Source: Pseudomaricurvus hydrocarbonicus | GTDB taxonomy: Bacteria > Pseudomonadota > Gammaproteobacteria > Pseudomonadales > Cellvibrionaceae | Assembly (NCBI RefSeq): GCF_011602365.1 | Contig: NZ_JAAONZ010000020.1 | Location: 45,734 to 109,733, forward strand | Direction: 5' to 3' | Length of the DNA: 64,000 nucleotides | Shown: positions 25,023 to 33,889 of the stretch, one piece after another | Layout of the letters: each line of letters opens with the position of its first letter | How positions within the stretch are numbered: the stretch's first letter is position 1 | Position numbers and translations under genes: made by a program | Notes under the pieces: model-generated | Seen by the model: the letters and a program-made list of their open reading frames with translations, nothing else | What the model was told of the DNA's origin: nothing | Databases searched by the model: none

Positions 25023-25382
25023 ATGAATACGAAGAATCTATTAATCGGTGTCTTGTTGCTGCTCTCGCTGGGGGTGGGCGCCGTAGAGGCGGTGCTCAGC
25101 TGTCAGGGTGAGTGGATTTCCGAGTCCACACACGTGTTATGGGCCTTGATCTTTTTTTTGCTGACGATTCTTTGGGTCGTTGAAGATGCTAAATCGACGC
25201 ACTTCGAAAAACCGTTTGATTTTGATTTTCTGATGTATGTTTTTTGGCCAATTGCCTTTCCATATTACCTGTTGTCAACCCGAGGGATAAAGGGGTTGAG
25301 GCTGCTAGTCGGATTCCTCCTGATTTTAGTCCTGCCCTGGTTGGCAGGGCTGATTGCCCATGTCTTGATCTGTACTGCCTGA
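25023..25382 (+). CDS. Uncharacterised small membrane protein
   Basis: A 119-residue protein with four hydrophobic segments: about 6-24 (LLIGVLLLLSLGVGAVEAVL), 38-53 (ALIFFLLTILWVVEDA), 67-80 (FLMYVFWPIAFPYYLL) and 90-112. The short loop 'EDAKSTHFEKPFDFDFLMYVFWPIAFPYYLL' followed by TRGIKGL resembles a conserved small inner-membrane family seen in gammaproteobacteria, but I cannot name it. The ribosome site is weak. It lies between the coiled-coil and the ElaA-like gene on the same strand. Confidence 0.6.
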   Translation: MNTKNLLIGVLLLLSLGVGAVEAVLSCQGEWISESTHVLWALIFFLLTILWVVEDAKSTHFEKPFDFDFLMYVFWPIAFPYYLLSTRGIKGLRLLVGFLLILVLPWLAGLIAHVLICTA

Positions 25383-25451
25383 TCGATAGCACTTGGTGTA
25401 AATAAATAGACGCTTAGGGTATGGTGCACGGTACTTGGTGGAGAATATGGT

Positions 25452-25910
25452 ATGTACGATTGGACCTGGAAGAGATTTGAAGAGCTCACGCTGGATGAAC
25501 TCTATGAGATGTTAAAAATACGGCAACAAGTTTTTACCGTAGAGCAGAACTGTGCGTACCAGGATGTCGATGAACTGGACAAGGTGTCATGGCATTTGTT
25601 TGCCCTGAAACAAGGTTCGGGCACCGTCACGGAAATTCAGGCGTATTTACGTATTGTGGACCCAGGCTTTAAATACCTGGAACCCTCCATTGGTCGAGTA
25701 TTGACCACACTGGAAGCAAGGGGAAAAGGCATTGGAAAGCAGTTGTTAAATAAAGCGATTGAATTTTCTGACGTTGAGTTTCCTGGTTTATCGATACGTA
25801 TTTCAGCTCAGCAACATCTTGAGAAGTTTTACCGGGAATTTGGCTTTGAACCGGTATCAGCCCCATACGATGAAGATGGTATCCCGCATTTGGAGATGCT
25901 CACCTCCTGA
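25452..25910 (+). CDS. elaA: ElaA-type GNAT N-acetyltransferase
   Basis: A 152-residue GNAT protein. The N-terminal block WKRFEELTLDELYEMLKIRQQVFTVEQNCAYQDVDELD is the ElaA signature, and acetyl-CoA binding is expected at GRVLTTLEARGKGIGKQLL (R/Q-x-x-G-x-G/A). The end EFGFEPVSAPYDEDGIPHLEML is typical. The acyl acceptor is unknown. ATG 25452 has GGAG about 8 nt upstream. It forms no clear operon. Confidence 0.9.
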   Translation: MYDWTWKRFEELTLDELYEMLKIRQQVFTVEQNCAYQDVDELDKVSWHLFALKQGSGTVTEIQAYLRIVDPGFKYLEPSIGRVLTTLEARGKGIGKQLLNKAIEFSDVEFPGLSIRISAQQHLEKFYREFGFEPVSAPYDEDGIPHLEMLTS

Positions 25911-25994
25911 GGTCTTTTCCGACATTGAAATTCTGGCTCCTGTATTACATCGCTTAAACTCTGTCTTTTAAATCACATCTGTTAAGCCTGGCCT

Positions 25995-26028
25995 CTTAAG
26001 ACAAGTTACTTAAGACAAGTCTCTTAAG
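25995..26028 (+). repeat. 14-bp tandem repeat (CTTAAGACAAGTYT), ~2.4 copies
   Basis: CTTAAGACAAGTTA, CTTAAGACAAGTCT and CTTAAG follow one another. The core CTTAAG is palindromic. Noncoding, after the ElaA-like gene. Confidence 0.85.
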
Positions 26029-26191
26029 CGAACCCAATACAGACCCTGCTGGAAAGCTGCGGCATTGTCAGTGAGCATTCGTTGCTTGTCATGTGGGGTG
26101 TCCCACACTTGTCACTTTTGGCACAGAATCAACGGCTGTGCAATGACAGGCTTTATCGTAAGCGTTGGATATGAATAGTCATTTATGTCAA

Positions 26192-26317
26192 TCAATTGCG
26201 AGCGATGCCACGCACGGCCGAGTCCACCCCAGGTACGTCAAGATCGAAGCCGGCGGCCTGAAGAAACGGGAGAGTGCTGGGTTGCGATTCGGCGAGTGGA
26301 AAGTTTTGGTGCCAAAA
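26192..26317 (-). pseudogene. Possible C-terminal gene remnant
   Basis: A minus-strand frame of 41 codons with no start codon but gene-like sequence (LPFLQAAGFDLDVPGVDSAV, then RGIARN and a stop). It is bounded upstream by TAA and lies within a 567-bp gap. It reads like the tail of a lost soluble protein; the family is not recognised. The rest of the gap (25911-26477) shows only the CTTAAG repeat and the selO leader. Confidence 0.25.
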
Positions 26318-26477
26318 TTATGAAATAATTGATTGGCTGGTCCTACCAGAAGGGACAACAGTAGTACCGTTTTTCGGTAGCAGGCCAGAGCTTATTAAGC
26401 CGTAGCGTTTCGAGCCGGGTGGCTCTCAAGGGTAACCGGTGTTACTGTAAGCGGAAGAACTCAACCTGTTAAGCGAT

Positions 26478-27992
26478 ATGTCCGTGATGAACCCAGCAGT
26501 GAAAATTCCATTTGATAATACCTATCTCAACGTGGCGGATGCTCTGTTTTCAAAGCAGTTGCCGACAGCGGTCGAGCACCCCGGTTTGATTCGCATCAAT
26601 GAGGCGTTAGCGGAGTTATTGTTTATAGACCCTGAGCAATTGCGCGGTGCTGAGGGTGTTGCCGTACTGGCGGGTAACGCAATCCCTGCAGGCGCGGAGC
26701 CTATCGCCACGGTGTATGCAGGGCATCAGTTTGGCAATTGGAATCCCCAACTTGGCGATGGCAGGGCCATTTTGTTGGGCGAAGTCGTGGCTAAAGATGG
26801 CTATCGTTATGACCTGCAATTAAAAGGTGCTGGCCAGACACCCTATTCCCGAATGGGGGATGGTCGCTCTCCGCTGGGGCCGGTGTTGCGAGAGTACATT
26901 GTCAGTGAAGCCATGGCTGTCCTGGGCGTGCCGACCACGCGTAGCCTGGCCGCCGTCACGACGGGGGAAAAGGTGGCTCGTGATCAATTTTTACCCGGTG
27001 CGATTCTGACCCGGGTTGCGCGCAGTCATATACGGGTGGGAACCTTTCAATATTTTTCCGCGCGGCAGGATCTCGATTCGTTAACACGTTTGGCCGATCA
27101 CGTGATTTCCCGTCACTACCCTGAGGCTGGCCAGGCCGCTAATCCTTACGTGTCGTTGCTGTCACAGGTTGTTGAGGCACAGGCAAAATTAATCGCACAG
27201 TGGCAGTCTATCGGGTTTATCCACGGTGTCATGAACACGGATAATATGCTGGTCAGTGGCGAAACCGTGGATTATGGGCCTTGTGCGTTTATGGAAAACT
27301 ATGATCCGGAGACCGTGTTTAGCTCCATTGATCACGCTGGGCGCTACGCTTACAGCAACCAACCCCCGATTGCGCACTGGAATCTGGCCTGGCTGGCGCA
27401 ATCCCTGTTACCACTGGTCGACAGTGACGAGACCAAAGCGATTCAATTGGTGCAGGAGGCGCTGGACAATTTCAAAGAGCAATTTCTCTACCACTACAAT
27501 CAACGTATGTGCGCAAAGATTGGCGTTGCTCAGGTCAGTGAGGAAGCCAATGAACTGGTGGCGGAGCTTTTGGCAATCATGGCCAAACACCAAGTCGACT
27601 TTACCCTGGGATTTCGGGTATTGGCTGAGTGGTTATTCTGGGATCGAACGGAACAGGGGAAAAGCGCTATTGACGCTGCCAGTCTCTACACTCTTCCGGA
27701 TGAAATGCAGGGCTGGGTGCGGCGCTGGCATGAGTTACTGGCACTGACGCAGCGAACGGCAGAAGATATTGCGGCCATTGCCCGCGGTATGCATGCTTGC
27801 AACCCGGTATTCATACCCCGTAACCACCAGATTGAATTTGCAATTCAGGCGGGCAACGCTGGGGATCTTGAACCTTTTCACCGGCTGGTAGAGGTTTTGT
27901 CTACCCCGTTCGAGTTTGACGCGCAGAAGTTGGATTATGCCATGCCTGCGACCCCTGATCAGCGCGTACTCAGGACCTTTTGTGGGACGTAA
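26478..27992 (+). CDS. selO: SelO pseudokinase, protein AMPylase
   Basis: A 504-residue member of the SelO/YdiU (UPF0061) family, which transfers AMP from ATP to Ser/Thr/Tyr of proteins in redox homeostasis. Landmarks: YAGHQFGNWNPQLGDGRA, LQLKGAGQTPYSRMGDGRSPL, REYIVSEAM, the inverted active site GFIHGVMNTDNM with DYGPCAFME, and the C-terminal RTFCGT. Many SelO proteins have a redox Cys near the C-terminus, and the FCGT Cys matches this. Length and order are normal. A stable hairpin follows as terminator. It is transcribed alone. Confidence 0.97.
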   Translation: MSVMNPAVKIPFDNTYLNVADALFSKQLPTAVEHPGLIRINEALAELLFIDPEQLRGAEGVAVLAGNAIPAGAEPIATVYAGHQFGNWNPQLGDGRAILLGEVVAKDGYRYDLQLKGAGQTPYSRMGDGRSPLGPVLREYIVSEAMAVLGVPTTRSLAAVTTGEKVARDQFLPGAILTRVARSHIRVGTFQYFSARQDLDSLTRLADHVISRHYPEAGQAANPYVSLLSQVVEAQAKLIAQWQSIGFIHGVMNTDNMLVSGETVDYGPCAFMENYDPETVFSSIDHAGRYAYSNQPPIAHWNLAWLAQSLLPLVDSDETKAIQLVQEALDNFKEQFLYHYNQRMCAKIGVAQVSEEANELVAELLAIMAKHQVDFTLGFRVLAEWLFWDRTEQGKSAIDAASLYTLPDEMQGWVRRWHELLALTQRTAEDIAAIARGMHACNPVFIPRNHQIEFAIQAGNAGDLEPFHRLVEVLSTPFEFDAQKLDYAMPATPDQRVLRTFCGT

Positions 27993-28033
27993 TTTCACAA
28001 GTTGGGTTACGAAATGTGTTCTAATCCGGGACT

Positions 28034-28066
28034 GCCTTCCGGTTGATTGAAGGTCAACCGAAAGGC
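28034..28066 (+). terminator. Terminator hairpin after selO
   Basis: A 13-bp stem with one mismatch, GCCTTCCGGTTGA/TCAACCGAAAGGC, and a 7-nt loop, 42 bp after the selO stop. No T tract follows on the plus strand. It lies between convergent genes and may serve both. Confidence 0.65.
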
Positions 28067-28218
28067 GCAATGACATGCTTGGGTGTGGCGAAACAATCCG
28101 CAGAGCTGTGTGGTCAGGAAAAACCGCGCTGGCAGTAAGTTCAGGGATAGCTGGGCCCAATGGCTCTAACTTCAACCCGTGGAAAGAAGCCAGAGCGCGG
28201 CTAGTCCACTGGTCATTT

Positions 28219-28392
28219 TCAATCGATGATGCCCACTACGGTGCCAACACTGGCGCCGATGGCTGCACCCTTACTGGCATCACCCGCTACGGCACCGATG
28301 CCTGCGCCGACCGCGGCCCCCTTGGTTGCGGCGCAACCGGATACGATAGCCAGAGCGAGTATTAACATGACCGCTTTCATTGAGTTATTCAT
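28219..28392 (-). CDS. Small glycine-zipper lipoprotein
   Basis: A 57-residue precursor from the ATG at 28392, which has GGAAG 4-8 nt upstream. The lipobox IVSGC gives a mature protein starting at Cys near residue 19. The remainder is a Gly/Ala zipper: GAAVGAGIGAVAGDASKGAA, then IGASVGTVVGI, with GxxxG spacing suited to membrane-associated helices. This is the YMGG/OmpA-like Gly-zipper lipoprotein group. It follows the exported protein gene by 31 bp on the same strand, suggesting a two-gene operon in envelope maintenance. Confidence 0.8.
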   Translation of the reverse strand: MNNSMKAVMLILALAIVSGCAATKGAAVGAGIGAVAGDASKGAAIGASVGTVVGIID

Positions 28393-28423
28393 CTTCCAGG
28401 CCTCATTTATGTGTCGTTGGGTA

Positions 28424-28804
28424 TCATTGCATTGCTTTGACAAGACCCAGCCAAACTACGCCGAGTACCGGGACGTCGAGCTTTGAGTCGTTCGATCTGT
28501 ACCATGAATCAATTCGACTAATGGCGGCATCAATTGTACTGGCGTCCATGGCAGCGGCGATATGGTTTACAGCCGCATCGGGGTCAAGGTCATTATGTTT
28601 GATCTGAATGGCGCGATTGACGGCCACGACATTGGATACGCCCATCAGATAGGCACGTTTTTCATTAAGAGAAGACGCCTGCCAAATGTGACCATCGATC
28701 TGGCCAACCTCAGCACTTGCTATCGTTGAAATACCAAGCGTGCCAGATAAGATCAGCAAAAAAAGGGGCAGCTTCATACACCGGTACCAATTGATTCGTT
28801 TCAT
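28424..28804 (-). CDS. Small exported protein of unknown function
   Basis: A 126-residue precursor starting at ATG 28804 with GGAG 7 nt upstream; a second ATG nine codons later gives a more standard signal peptide (MKLPLFLLILSGTLGISTIASA). The mature part has ASSLNEKRAYLMGVSNVVAV, NRAIQIKHNDLDPDAAVNHI and DAAISRIDSWYRSND, an alpha-helical soluble domain. I do not recognise the family by name. The operon partner is the Gly-zipper lipoprotein. A periplasmic location is likely. Confidence 0.7.
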   Translation of the reverse strand: MKRINWYRCMKLPLFLLILSGTLGISTIASAEVGQIDGHIWQASSLNEKRAYLMGVSNVVAVNRAIQIKHNDLDPDAAVNHIAAAMDASTIDAAISRIDSWYRSNDSKLDVPVLGVVWLGLVKAMQ

Positions 28805-29331
28805 AGTTTTCTCCAGTGACGCAATGGATATGGACCACAAATGATTAAGGGTGCCAGAGCCAGATGCGGCCCCGAACTCCGGAAAATTATAGTTCAATAA
28901 TTTAGAAATACAGCGAATAGTGTGCAGGCTCCTTGGGGTTTCAACACGGTAAAAGATATACCCTATTATTTTTTATAGGGTTTATTGATTTCAGAAATTG
29001 TGAGAATAATATTTAATCAGCGCATTGTGTCTTCGCAAAACATATTTTATGTGCCGATAAAAATTCCCGTGGCGCATTTTTGGGGTGTTGTTGATGTTAT
29101 TACTTGAGCTAACCGCTTTTCAAAAAATGGGGGGTAGACAGCTGAGTGTTTATGACCAGGGTGAACTGAGCGTGCGATCAGGCTCTCGCATCAATGTTTG
29201 ACTCTTCAAGACAGGTGTTGGAGTAAAGCAGGAAAACAGCAGGTGCCGATGCAGAGTTATCCGCTTAACCCATTCATCATTGGGTTTTACAGCGGATTGT
29301 TTGCGAAGGATGATCCGTCACGGCCAAACAA
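28805..29331. other. 527-bp gap between two minus-strand units
   Basis: AT-rich near 28960-29060, which is suitable for the promoter of the exported-protein pair. Open frames on the plus strand near 29200-29400 overlap upp antisense and look spurious. No repeat or RNA was recognised. Confidence 0.4.
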
Positions 29332-29976
29332 TCAATGCTCGCGATTCGACGTGCCAAATAACCGGTCACCAGCATCCCCAATGCCGGGCAGGATGTAGCC
29401 TTTGTCATTGCAGGCCCTGTCGATGCAGGCCGTGTAAACTTTCACATCAGGGTGTTGGTCGGCCAAGGTCTGCAGTCCCTCGGGGGATGCTAGCAGGCAA
29501 ATAAAACGGATGTGTTTGCCTCCGTGATCTTTCACCTTTTGGATTGCCGCCGAGGCGGAGTGGCCAGTGGCTAGCATGGGGTCCACCACCAGACACAGCC
29601 GTTCATTGAGTTGCTTGGGTGCCTTAAAAAAATATTCCACTGCTTCCAGGGTTTTGGGGTCGCGGTATAAACCTATGTGCCCGACTCTCGCTGAAGGAAC
29701 CAATTCCAGTAAGCCCGAGAGCAAACCGTCACCTGCACGCAATACCGAAAACAGGCACATCTTTTTTCCCGAAAGTACCGGGGCGTCCATGGCTTCCATG
29801 GGCGTTTCAATAGATCGGTAAGTTGTTGGCAGATCCCTCGTGGCCTCGTATCCCATCAGTAAGCTGATTTCTTTTAACAGATGCCGAAATTTCCCCGAAG
29901 CGGTGCCGCGGTTACGCATAATGCTTAACTTGTGCTGAATCAATGGATGATCTATGACGACAACGTTATCTTTCAT
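29332..29976 (-). CDS. upp: Uracil phosphoribosyltransferase
   Basis: A 214-residue UPRT: uracil plus PRPP gives UMP plus pyrophosphate. The PRPP loop is [20 protein letters not shown], close to the usual DPMLATGGS, with His in place of the second Gly. The uracil-binding end is [19 protein letters not shown]. The N-terminal [22 protein letters not shown] matches Upp, and length is normal. It diverges from the NCS1 permease, fitting a pyrimidine salvage pair: import of a nucleobase, then phosphoribosylation. Confidence 0.96.
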   Translation of the reverse strand: MKDNVVVIDHPLIQHKLSIMRNRGTASGKFRHLLKEISLLMGYEATRDLPTTYRSIETPMEAMDAPVLSGKKMCLFSVLRAGDGLLSGLLELVPSARVGHIGLYRDPKTLEAVEYFFKAPKQLNERLCLVVDPMLATGHSASAAIQKVKDHGGKHIRFICLLASPEGLQTLADQHPDVKVYTACIDRACNDKGYILPGIGDAGDRLFGTSNREH

Positions 29977-30347
29977 GGGTATCTGTCTGTGAAATTAAAA
30001 CTGCGTTTAAAAAAAATGTCTTTATAACTTGATGACTTTTCTAAAGCGTTTTTCAAATTTAAGTAAAGTCAGGAGGCGTCTTCAGGTCAAGTTTTCAAAA
30101 ATAGAGCTTTAATCTGACAATAGGGGGTTAAGTCCGGTGGAATGGGCGTGTTTGTATTAAGGTTAAAAGCATTGAGGTTGAAAGTATTTGTGGGTAATGA
30201 CGGGTAACGGGATGATTGCCGAGGTGGCAGATGAAAATAGGAACACTGAATCACGCTTTCTCAGAATAGATACGCTAAACCGGAAACGCTTTCATCCTAT
30301 GGCGAGACGCAGACAGTAAAAAGCCCTTTCATACATTGAGATCGGTC
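29977..30347. other. 371-bp divergent control region of upp and the NCS1 permease
   Basis: AT-rich near upp (29990-30060). A 15-bp imperfect direct repeat AGGTTAAAAGCATTG/AGGTTGAAAGTATTT is at 30160-30189, followed by GGGTAATGACGGGTAACGGG (two GGGTAA-like words). These may be operators or slippage products. No RNA structure was recognised. Confidence 0.45.
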
Positions 30348-31835
30348 ATGATTCACACTCCTGAACATCAAACGTTGGTAGCCTCGCATCAGCCGGATGA
30401 CGCTTTGTGGAATCCCGACCTTGAGCCGGCCCACGTGGAGAGACGCACCTGGAACTGGTTGAATATCTTCTCACTCTGGGTGGGGATGGTTATTTCGGTA
30501 CCGGCGTACTTGTTGGCATCGGGCCTGATGCAGGAGGGGATGTCGCCCATACAAGCGATTTTAACGTTGTTGCTTGGCAATGTGGTGGTGTTAATACCCA
30601 TGGTATTGATTGGCCATGCCGGAACCCGCTATGGGATCCCGTTTCCGGTGCTATTGCGTTCCTCGTTTGGCACAGTGGGTGCCCGTTTGCCGGGGGTGTT
30701 ACGCAGTCTGGTGGCGTGTGGATGGTTTGGTATCCAGACCTGGGTGGGTGGTTTTGCGATTTATCAGATTCTCAACGGTTTGTTTAGAGGCGCATTTATT
30801 GGTGAACCGCTGCCTTTGTTGGATATCGATTTGGCACAGTTGATCTGTTTTTTGGCGTTTTGGTTGTTGCAGGTGTACTTCGTGGCCAAAGGCATGGAGT
30901 CGATCAAGTGGCTGGAAACGTTGGCGGCTCCATTACTAATACTGGTGGGTGTAGCGTTGTTCTGGTGGGCTTATGTCAATACCGATGGCTTGCAAGGTAC
31001 GTTCAGTCAACCGTCGGAATTTGTTCAAGGCGGGGCAAAAGAAGGGCAGTTTTGGAGTGTGTTTTGGCCAGGCTTGACCGCGATGGTGGGCTACTGGGCC
31101 ACTCTGTCTTTGAATATTCCCGATTTTACCCGTTTCGCCCGAAGCCAAACGGACCAGATCGTCGGCCAGGCCACCGGTTTGCCGTTGCCTATGGCCTTGC
31201 TGGGCTTCGTCAGTGTGTCAGTGACATCGGCCACGATGGTCATCTATGGTGAGCAAATTTGGGACCCGGTGGATATTGCCGGACGCATGGGCGGCTTTAC
31301 CGCTCTGGTGGGACTGTTACTGCTCATCGTCGCGACCATCACCACCAATCTTGCGGCCAATGTGGTAGCGCCGGCCAATGGTTTTTCAAATTTGGCTCCC
31401 AGTCTGATTTCATTTCGCACCGGAGGTTTTATCACCGCGGTGTTGGGTATCGCTATAATGCCGTGGAAATTGATGGAGACCGCAGGTGCGTATTTGTTTG
31501 TTTGGCTCGTCGGCTACTCATCGTTACTGGGGCCAATTGCCGGTATTTTGATTGCGGATTATTTTCTCGTGCGCAAATGCATTCTGGAGTTGGAGAGTTT
31601 GTATCAACGAACCGGACCTTATGAATACTCTCGTGGCTGGAATGTGATGGCTTTGGTGGCATTTGTGATTTCAGTAATGCCGAATATCCCCGGGTTTCTG
31701 GTGGCGGGTGGCATTATTGAGACGGCTCCTGCATTTTTTATCGACCTGTATCAGTACGCCTGGTTTATCGGTGCTTTTCTCGGTGGAGGGTTGTATTATC
31801 TACTGATGCGAGGCCGGGCGCCCATTCATAAATAG
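30348..31835 (+). CDS. NCS1-family nucleobase/hydantoin permease
   Basis: A 495-residue permease with about 12 transmembrane helices, from ATG 30348. The N-terminal LWNPDLEPAHVERRTWNWLN precedes the first helix as in PucI, Mhp1 and fungal Fur proteins, with IFSLWVGMVISVPAYLLASG, FGTVGARLPGVLRSLVACGWFGIQTWVGG, and FWPGLTAMVGYWATLSLNIPDFTRFARSQ. These motifs bind uracil, allantoin or hydantoin together with Na+ or H+. Divergence from upp favours uracil. The next gene, a YbaY-like lipoprotein, starts only 9 bp after the stop codon. Confidence 0.93.
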   Translation: MIHTPEHQTLVASHQPDDALWNPDLEPAHVERRTWNWLNIFSLWVGMVISVPAYLLASGLMQEGMSPIQAILTLLLGNVVVLIPMVLIGHAGTRYGIPFPVLLRSSFGTVGARLPGVLRSLVACGWFGIQTWVGGFAIYQILNGLFRGAFIGEPLPLLDIDLAQLICFLAFWLLQVYFVAKGMESIKWLETLAAPLLILVGVALFWWAYVNTDGLQGTFSQPSEFVQGGAKEGQFWSVFWPGLTAMVGYWATLSLNIPDFTRFARSQTDQIVGQATGLPLPMALLGFVSVSVTSATMVIYGEQIWDPVDIAGRMGGFTALVGLLLLIVATITTNLAANVVAPANGFSNLAPSLISFRTGGFITAVLGIAIMPWKLMETAGAYLFVWLVGYSSLLGPIAGILIADYFLVRKCILELESLYQRTGPYEYSRGWNVMALVAFVISVMPNIPGFLVAGGIIETAPAFFIDLYQYAWFIGAFLGGGLYYLLMRGRAPIHK

Positions 31836-31844
31836 GAGTTGAAC

Positions 31845-32291
31845 ATGTTGAAATGGTGTTTGTTTGGATTGACGATGGTGATGATGATGTCTTGCTCAGA
31901 TGAATCTGGAAAATCGTTGGATACGGCTAAACAGGAAGCCGATAATTCTTTGATGCGGGTGATATCGGGAACGGTCTGGTATCGCGAACGTATAGCACTG
32001 CCACCGGGTGCCGAAGTAAAGGTTTACCTGGAAGATCAATCGAAGATGGATGCGCCGGCACAAAGGATTACCGAATATACGCACATCGTTGATGGCTCTG
32101 GCCCCTATAAATACCGATTGGTTTACAATCCTCGTGCCATCCAGGAAAAGATGCGATATGGCCTGCGAGCCAGAATTGAATATGATGGCAAATTGATATT
32201 CACAAGCACAGAGCATATTGATCCATTTGCGTCTGAGCCGGGTACAGAGATAGAGATCATGGTGTCGAAAGTTGGCCGGTCTGCCGAGTGA
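31845..32291 (+). CDS. YbaY-like lipoprotein
   Basis: A 148-residue precursor from ATG 31845, supported by GGAG 6 nt upstream. The lipobox MMMSC puts the lipidated Cys at about residue 17. The rest is a beta-sandwich pattern: ISGTVWYRERIALPPGAEVKVYLEDQS, YKYRLVYNPRAIQEKMRYGLRARIEYDGKLIFTSTEH and a final IEIMVSKV, typical of YbaY-type lipoproteins (PF09619). Its cellular role is not established. It shares an operon with the permease. Confidence 0.87.
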   Translation: MLKWCLFGLTMVMMMSCSDESGKSLDTAKQEADNSLMRVISGTVWYRERIALPPGAEVKVYLEDQSKMDAPAQRITEYTHIVDGSGPYKYRLVYNPRAIQEKMRYGLRARIEYDGKLIFTSTEHIDPFASEPGTEIEIMVSKVGRSAE

Positions 32292-32377
32292 TTGCTTGCC
32301 CTGCTGATTCAGCCTGAAATGATCGCTGGGGCCGGTTCACTCCGGCCAGGATCTCAGGGCGCTCTCCATACATTCTC

Positions 32378-32409
32378 AGCTCCCATGGGTTCTTGTCCCA
32401 GCTCCCATG
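32378..32409 (+). repeat. Direct repeat CAGCTCCCATG, two copies
   Basis: Two exact 11-mers, at 32378-32388 and 32399-32409, 21 bp apart, in the gap before the DUF2868 gene. Noncoding. Confidence 0.6.
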
Positions 32410-32586
32410 CCTTCTCGCGGAGCCTGTTGAGCGAGGCTAGAGGCTGACAAATCATCGTCAATGGGGGATTGATGGGTGCTATCTTTGGGTTCTGAATGAT
32501 GATGACGGAGTAACTCAGGTATACTCTGCTGAACGACATCAATGCTGTGTCCACACAGTGATCAGAACCGACAACATACGGTGATT

Positions 32587-33888
32587 ATGGCCTCAATATT
32601 ATCCTCCAAAGCAGTACTGCAATTCTTTTTTAGAGATGGGGCGACCGCTGCACTGTTTCGCTGGTTAAATTTCCGGCTGTTTGTGGGGCAACAACAACTG
32701 AAATTGGCGGCCTCAGAACACACCGACAGTCAGCCAACCTCGGCCACGACTTACTTAATTCAATGGGAACAGCAGGCAGCGAGTACTTTTTCAGTGCTCA
32801 AAACGACTCGCTGGGTATTGCTGATGCTCAGCCTGCTGATGGCTTTCATCGGTTTTGGGGCTATGGCGGGGGTATTGAATTATTCCGGCAATCAGCCAAT
32901 TAATGTATGGATACCGTTGGCTTTGTTTGCCTTTATACCTTTTGGTTTGACCTTAAGCAGCTTCTATTTCTCCGTGTTGTCACCTGCAGAGCAGAGTGAA
33001 CATGGGCATCCTTTCTTAATGATGTTGGTGAAAAAGCTTAAGTTGCGGGCTTTTTTGCCCTATAAGAATTTGCTATTCCCATGGTTGTTTTGGCAGGCAC
33101 AGAAAGTGGCCATATTCTTCTCGCTCGCCGCGTTATTGTCCTTCTTTTTACTGGCTACTTTCCAGGATTATCAATTTGGGTGGTCGTCAACCCTGATTAC
33201 CGATAACGCAACCATGACCCGGATCATGCGGGTGATCACCTGGCCCTGGCACTGGTTCATTGCGTCGCCGTCAGCTGAACTGATCAGTGATACCCGTTTC
33301 AGTGCGCTGAATGCAACGCTTTCTGGCGTGAACGAAAACTGGTGGTTAACCTTGGTTATGGCGATCATGGTTTATGGCATCCTGCCGCGTTTTCTGCTGA
33401 CACTTTTTTTACGCAAGCGATTTGTCAATAAACTCAAGAGAAACATTTCAGGCAGCGGTGATATTGAGCAGTTCGTTGTGGCTCAAACACATCAAGCCAG
33501 TCATAATCCCATACAATTCGATGGCCAATTAGAGTTGCCTGACCGGGTCAGCATTGACGATTCCAAGGTCGATCTTATCAGCTGGCAGCAACCTGGATTT
33601 CCCCTGCCCGTTGTGAAAAATCTGGGTACCTGTGACTGGCATGAAGACGAACAATGGTTAATGTCTGCCGCCAGTCATCTTGTTAAACCTGTTTTAGTGA
33701 TCGTCGATCCCGTGCAAACGCCCACCGGAGAGTTGGCCGATTGTATTGATTTGCTGAAGCAAAATAATGTTTCAGTTAGCTTGGTGTTATACACCAATGA
33801 GATCGAGGAAAAACGTTTTGTTCAGCAGCTGAAATCCTGGCAGTACTTTGCACAACGTCATCACATTGATCTGAAGAGAGGTGGTTGA
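32587..33888 (+). CDS. DUF2868 inner-membrane protein
   Basis: A 433-residue protein with about four to six hydrophobic helices (for example WVLLMLSLLMAFIGFGAMAG, WIPLALFAFIPFGLTLSSFYF, SLAALLSFFLLATFQDYQFGW). The phrase TFQDYQFGWSSTLI and TWPWHWFIASPSAELISDTRF identify the DUF2868 family. The C-terminal 120 residues are cytoplasmic. The stop overlaps the region of the DUF3482 GTPase start. In gammaproteobacteria these two genes are regularly adjacent, so a membrane-GTPase complex is likely; its task is unknown. ATG 32587 was chosen; GTG 32581 is an alternative. Confidence 0.86.
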   Translation: MASILSSKAVLQFFFRDGATAALFRWLNFRLFVGQQQLKLAASEHTDSQPTSATTYLIQWEQQAASTFSVLKTTRWVLLMLSLLMAFIGFGAMAGVLNYSGNQPINVWIPLALFAFIPFGLTLSSFYFSVLSPAEQSEHGHPFLMMLVKKLKLRAFLPYKNLLFPWLFWQAQKVAIFFSLAALLSFFLLATFQDYQFGWSSTLITDNATMTRIMRVITWPWHWFIASPSAELISDTRFSALNATLSGVNENWWLTLVMAIMVYGILPRFLLTLFLRKRFVNKLKRNISGSGDIEQFVVAQTHQASHNPIQFDGQLELPDRVSIDDSKVDLISWQQPGFPLPVVKNLGTCDWHEDEQWLMSAASHLVKPVLVIVDPVQTPTGELADCIDLLKQNNVSVSLVLYTNEIEEKRFVQQLKSWQYFAQRHHIDLKRGG

Positions 33889-33889
33889 C

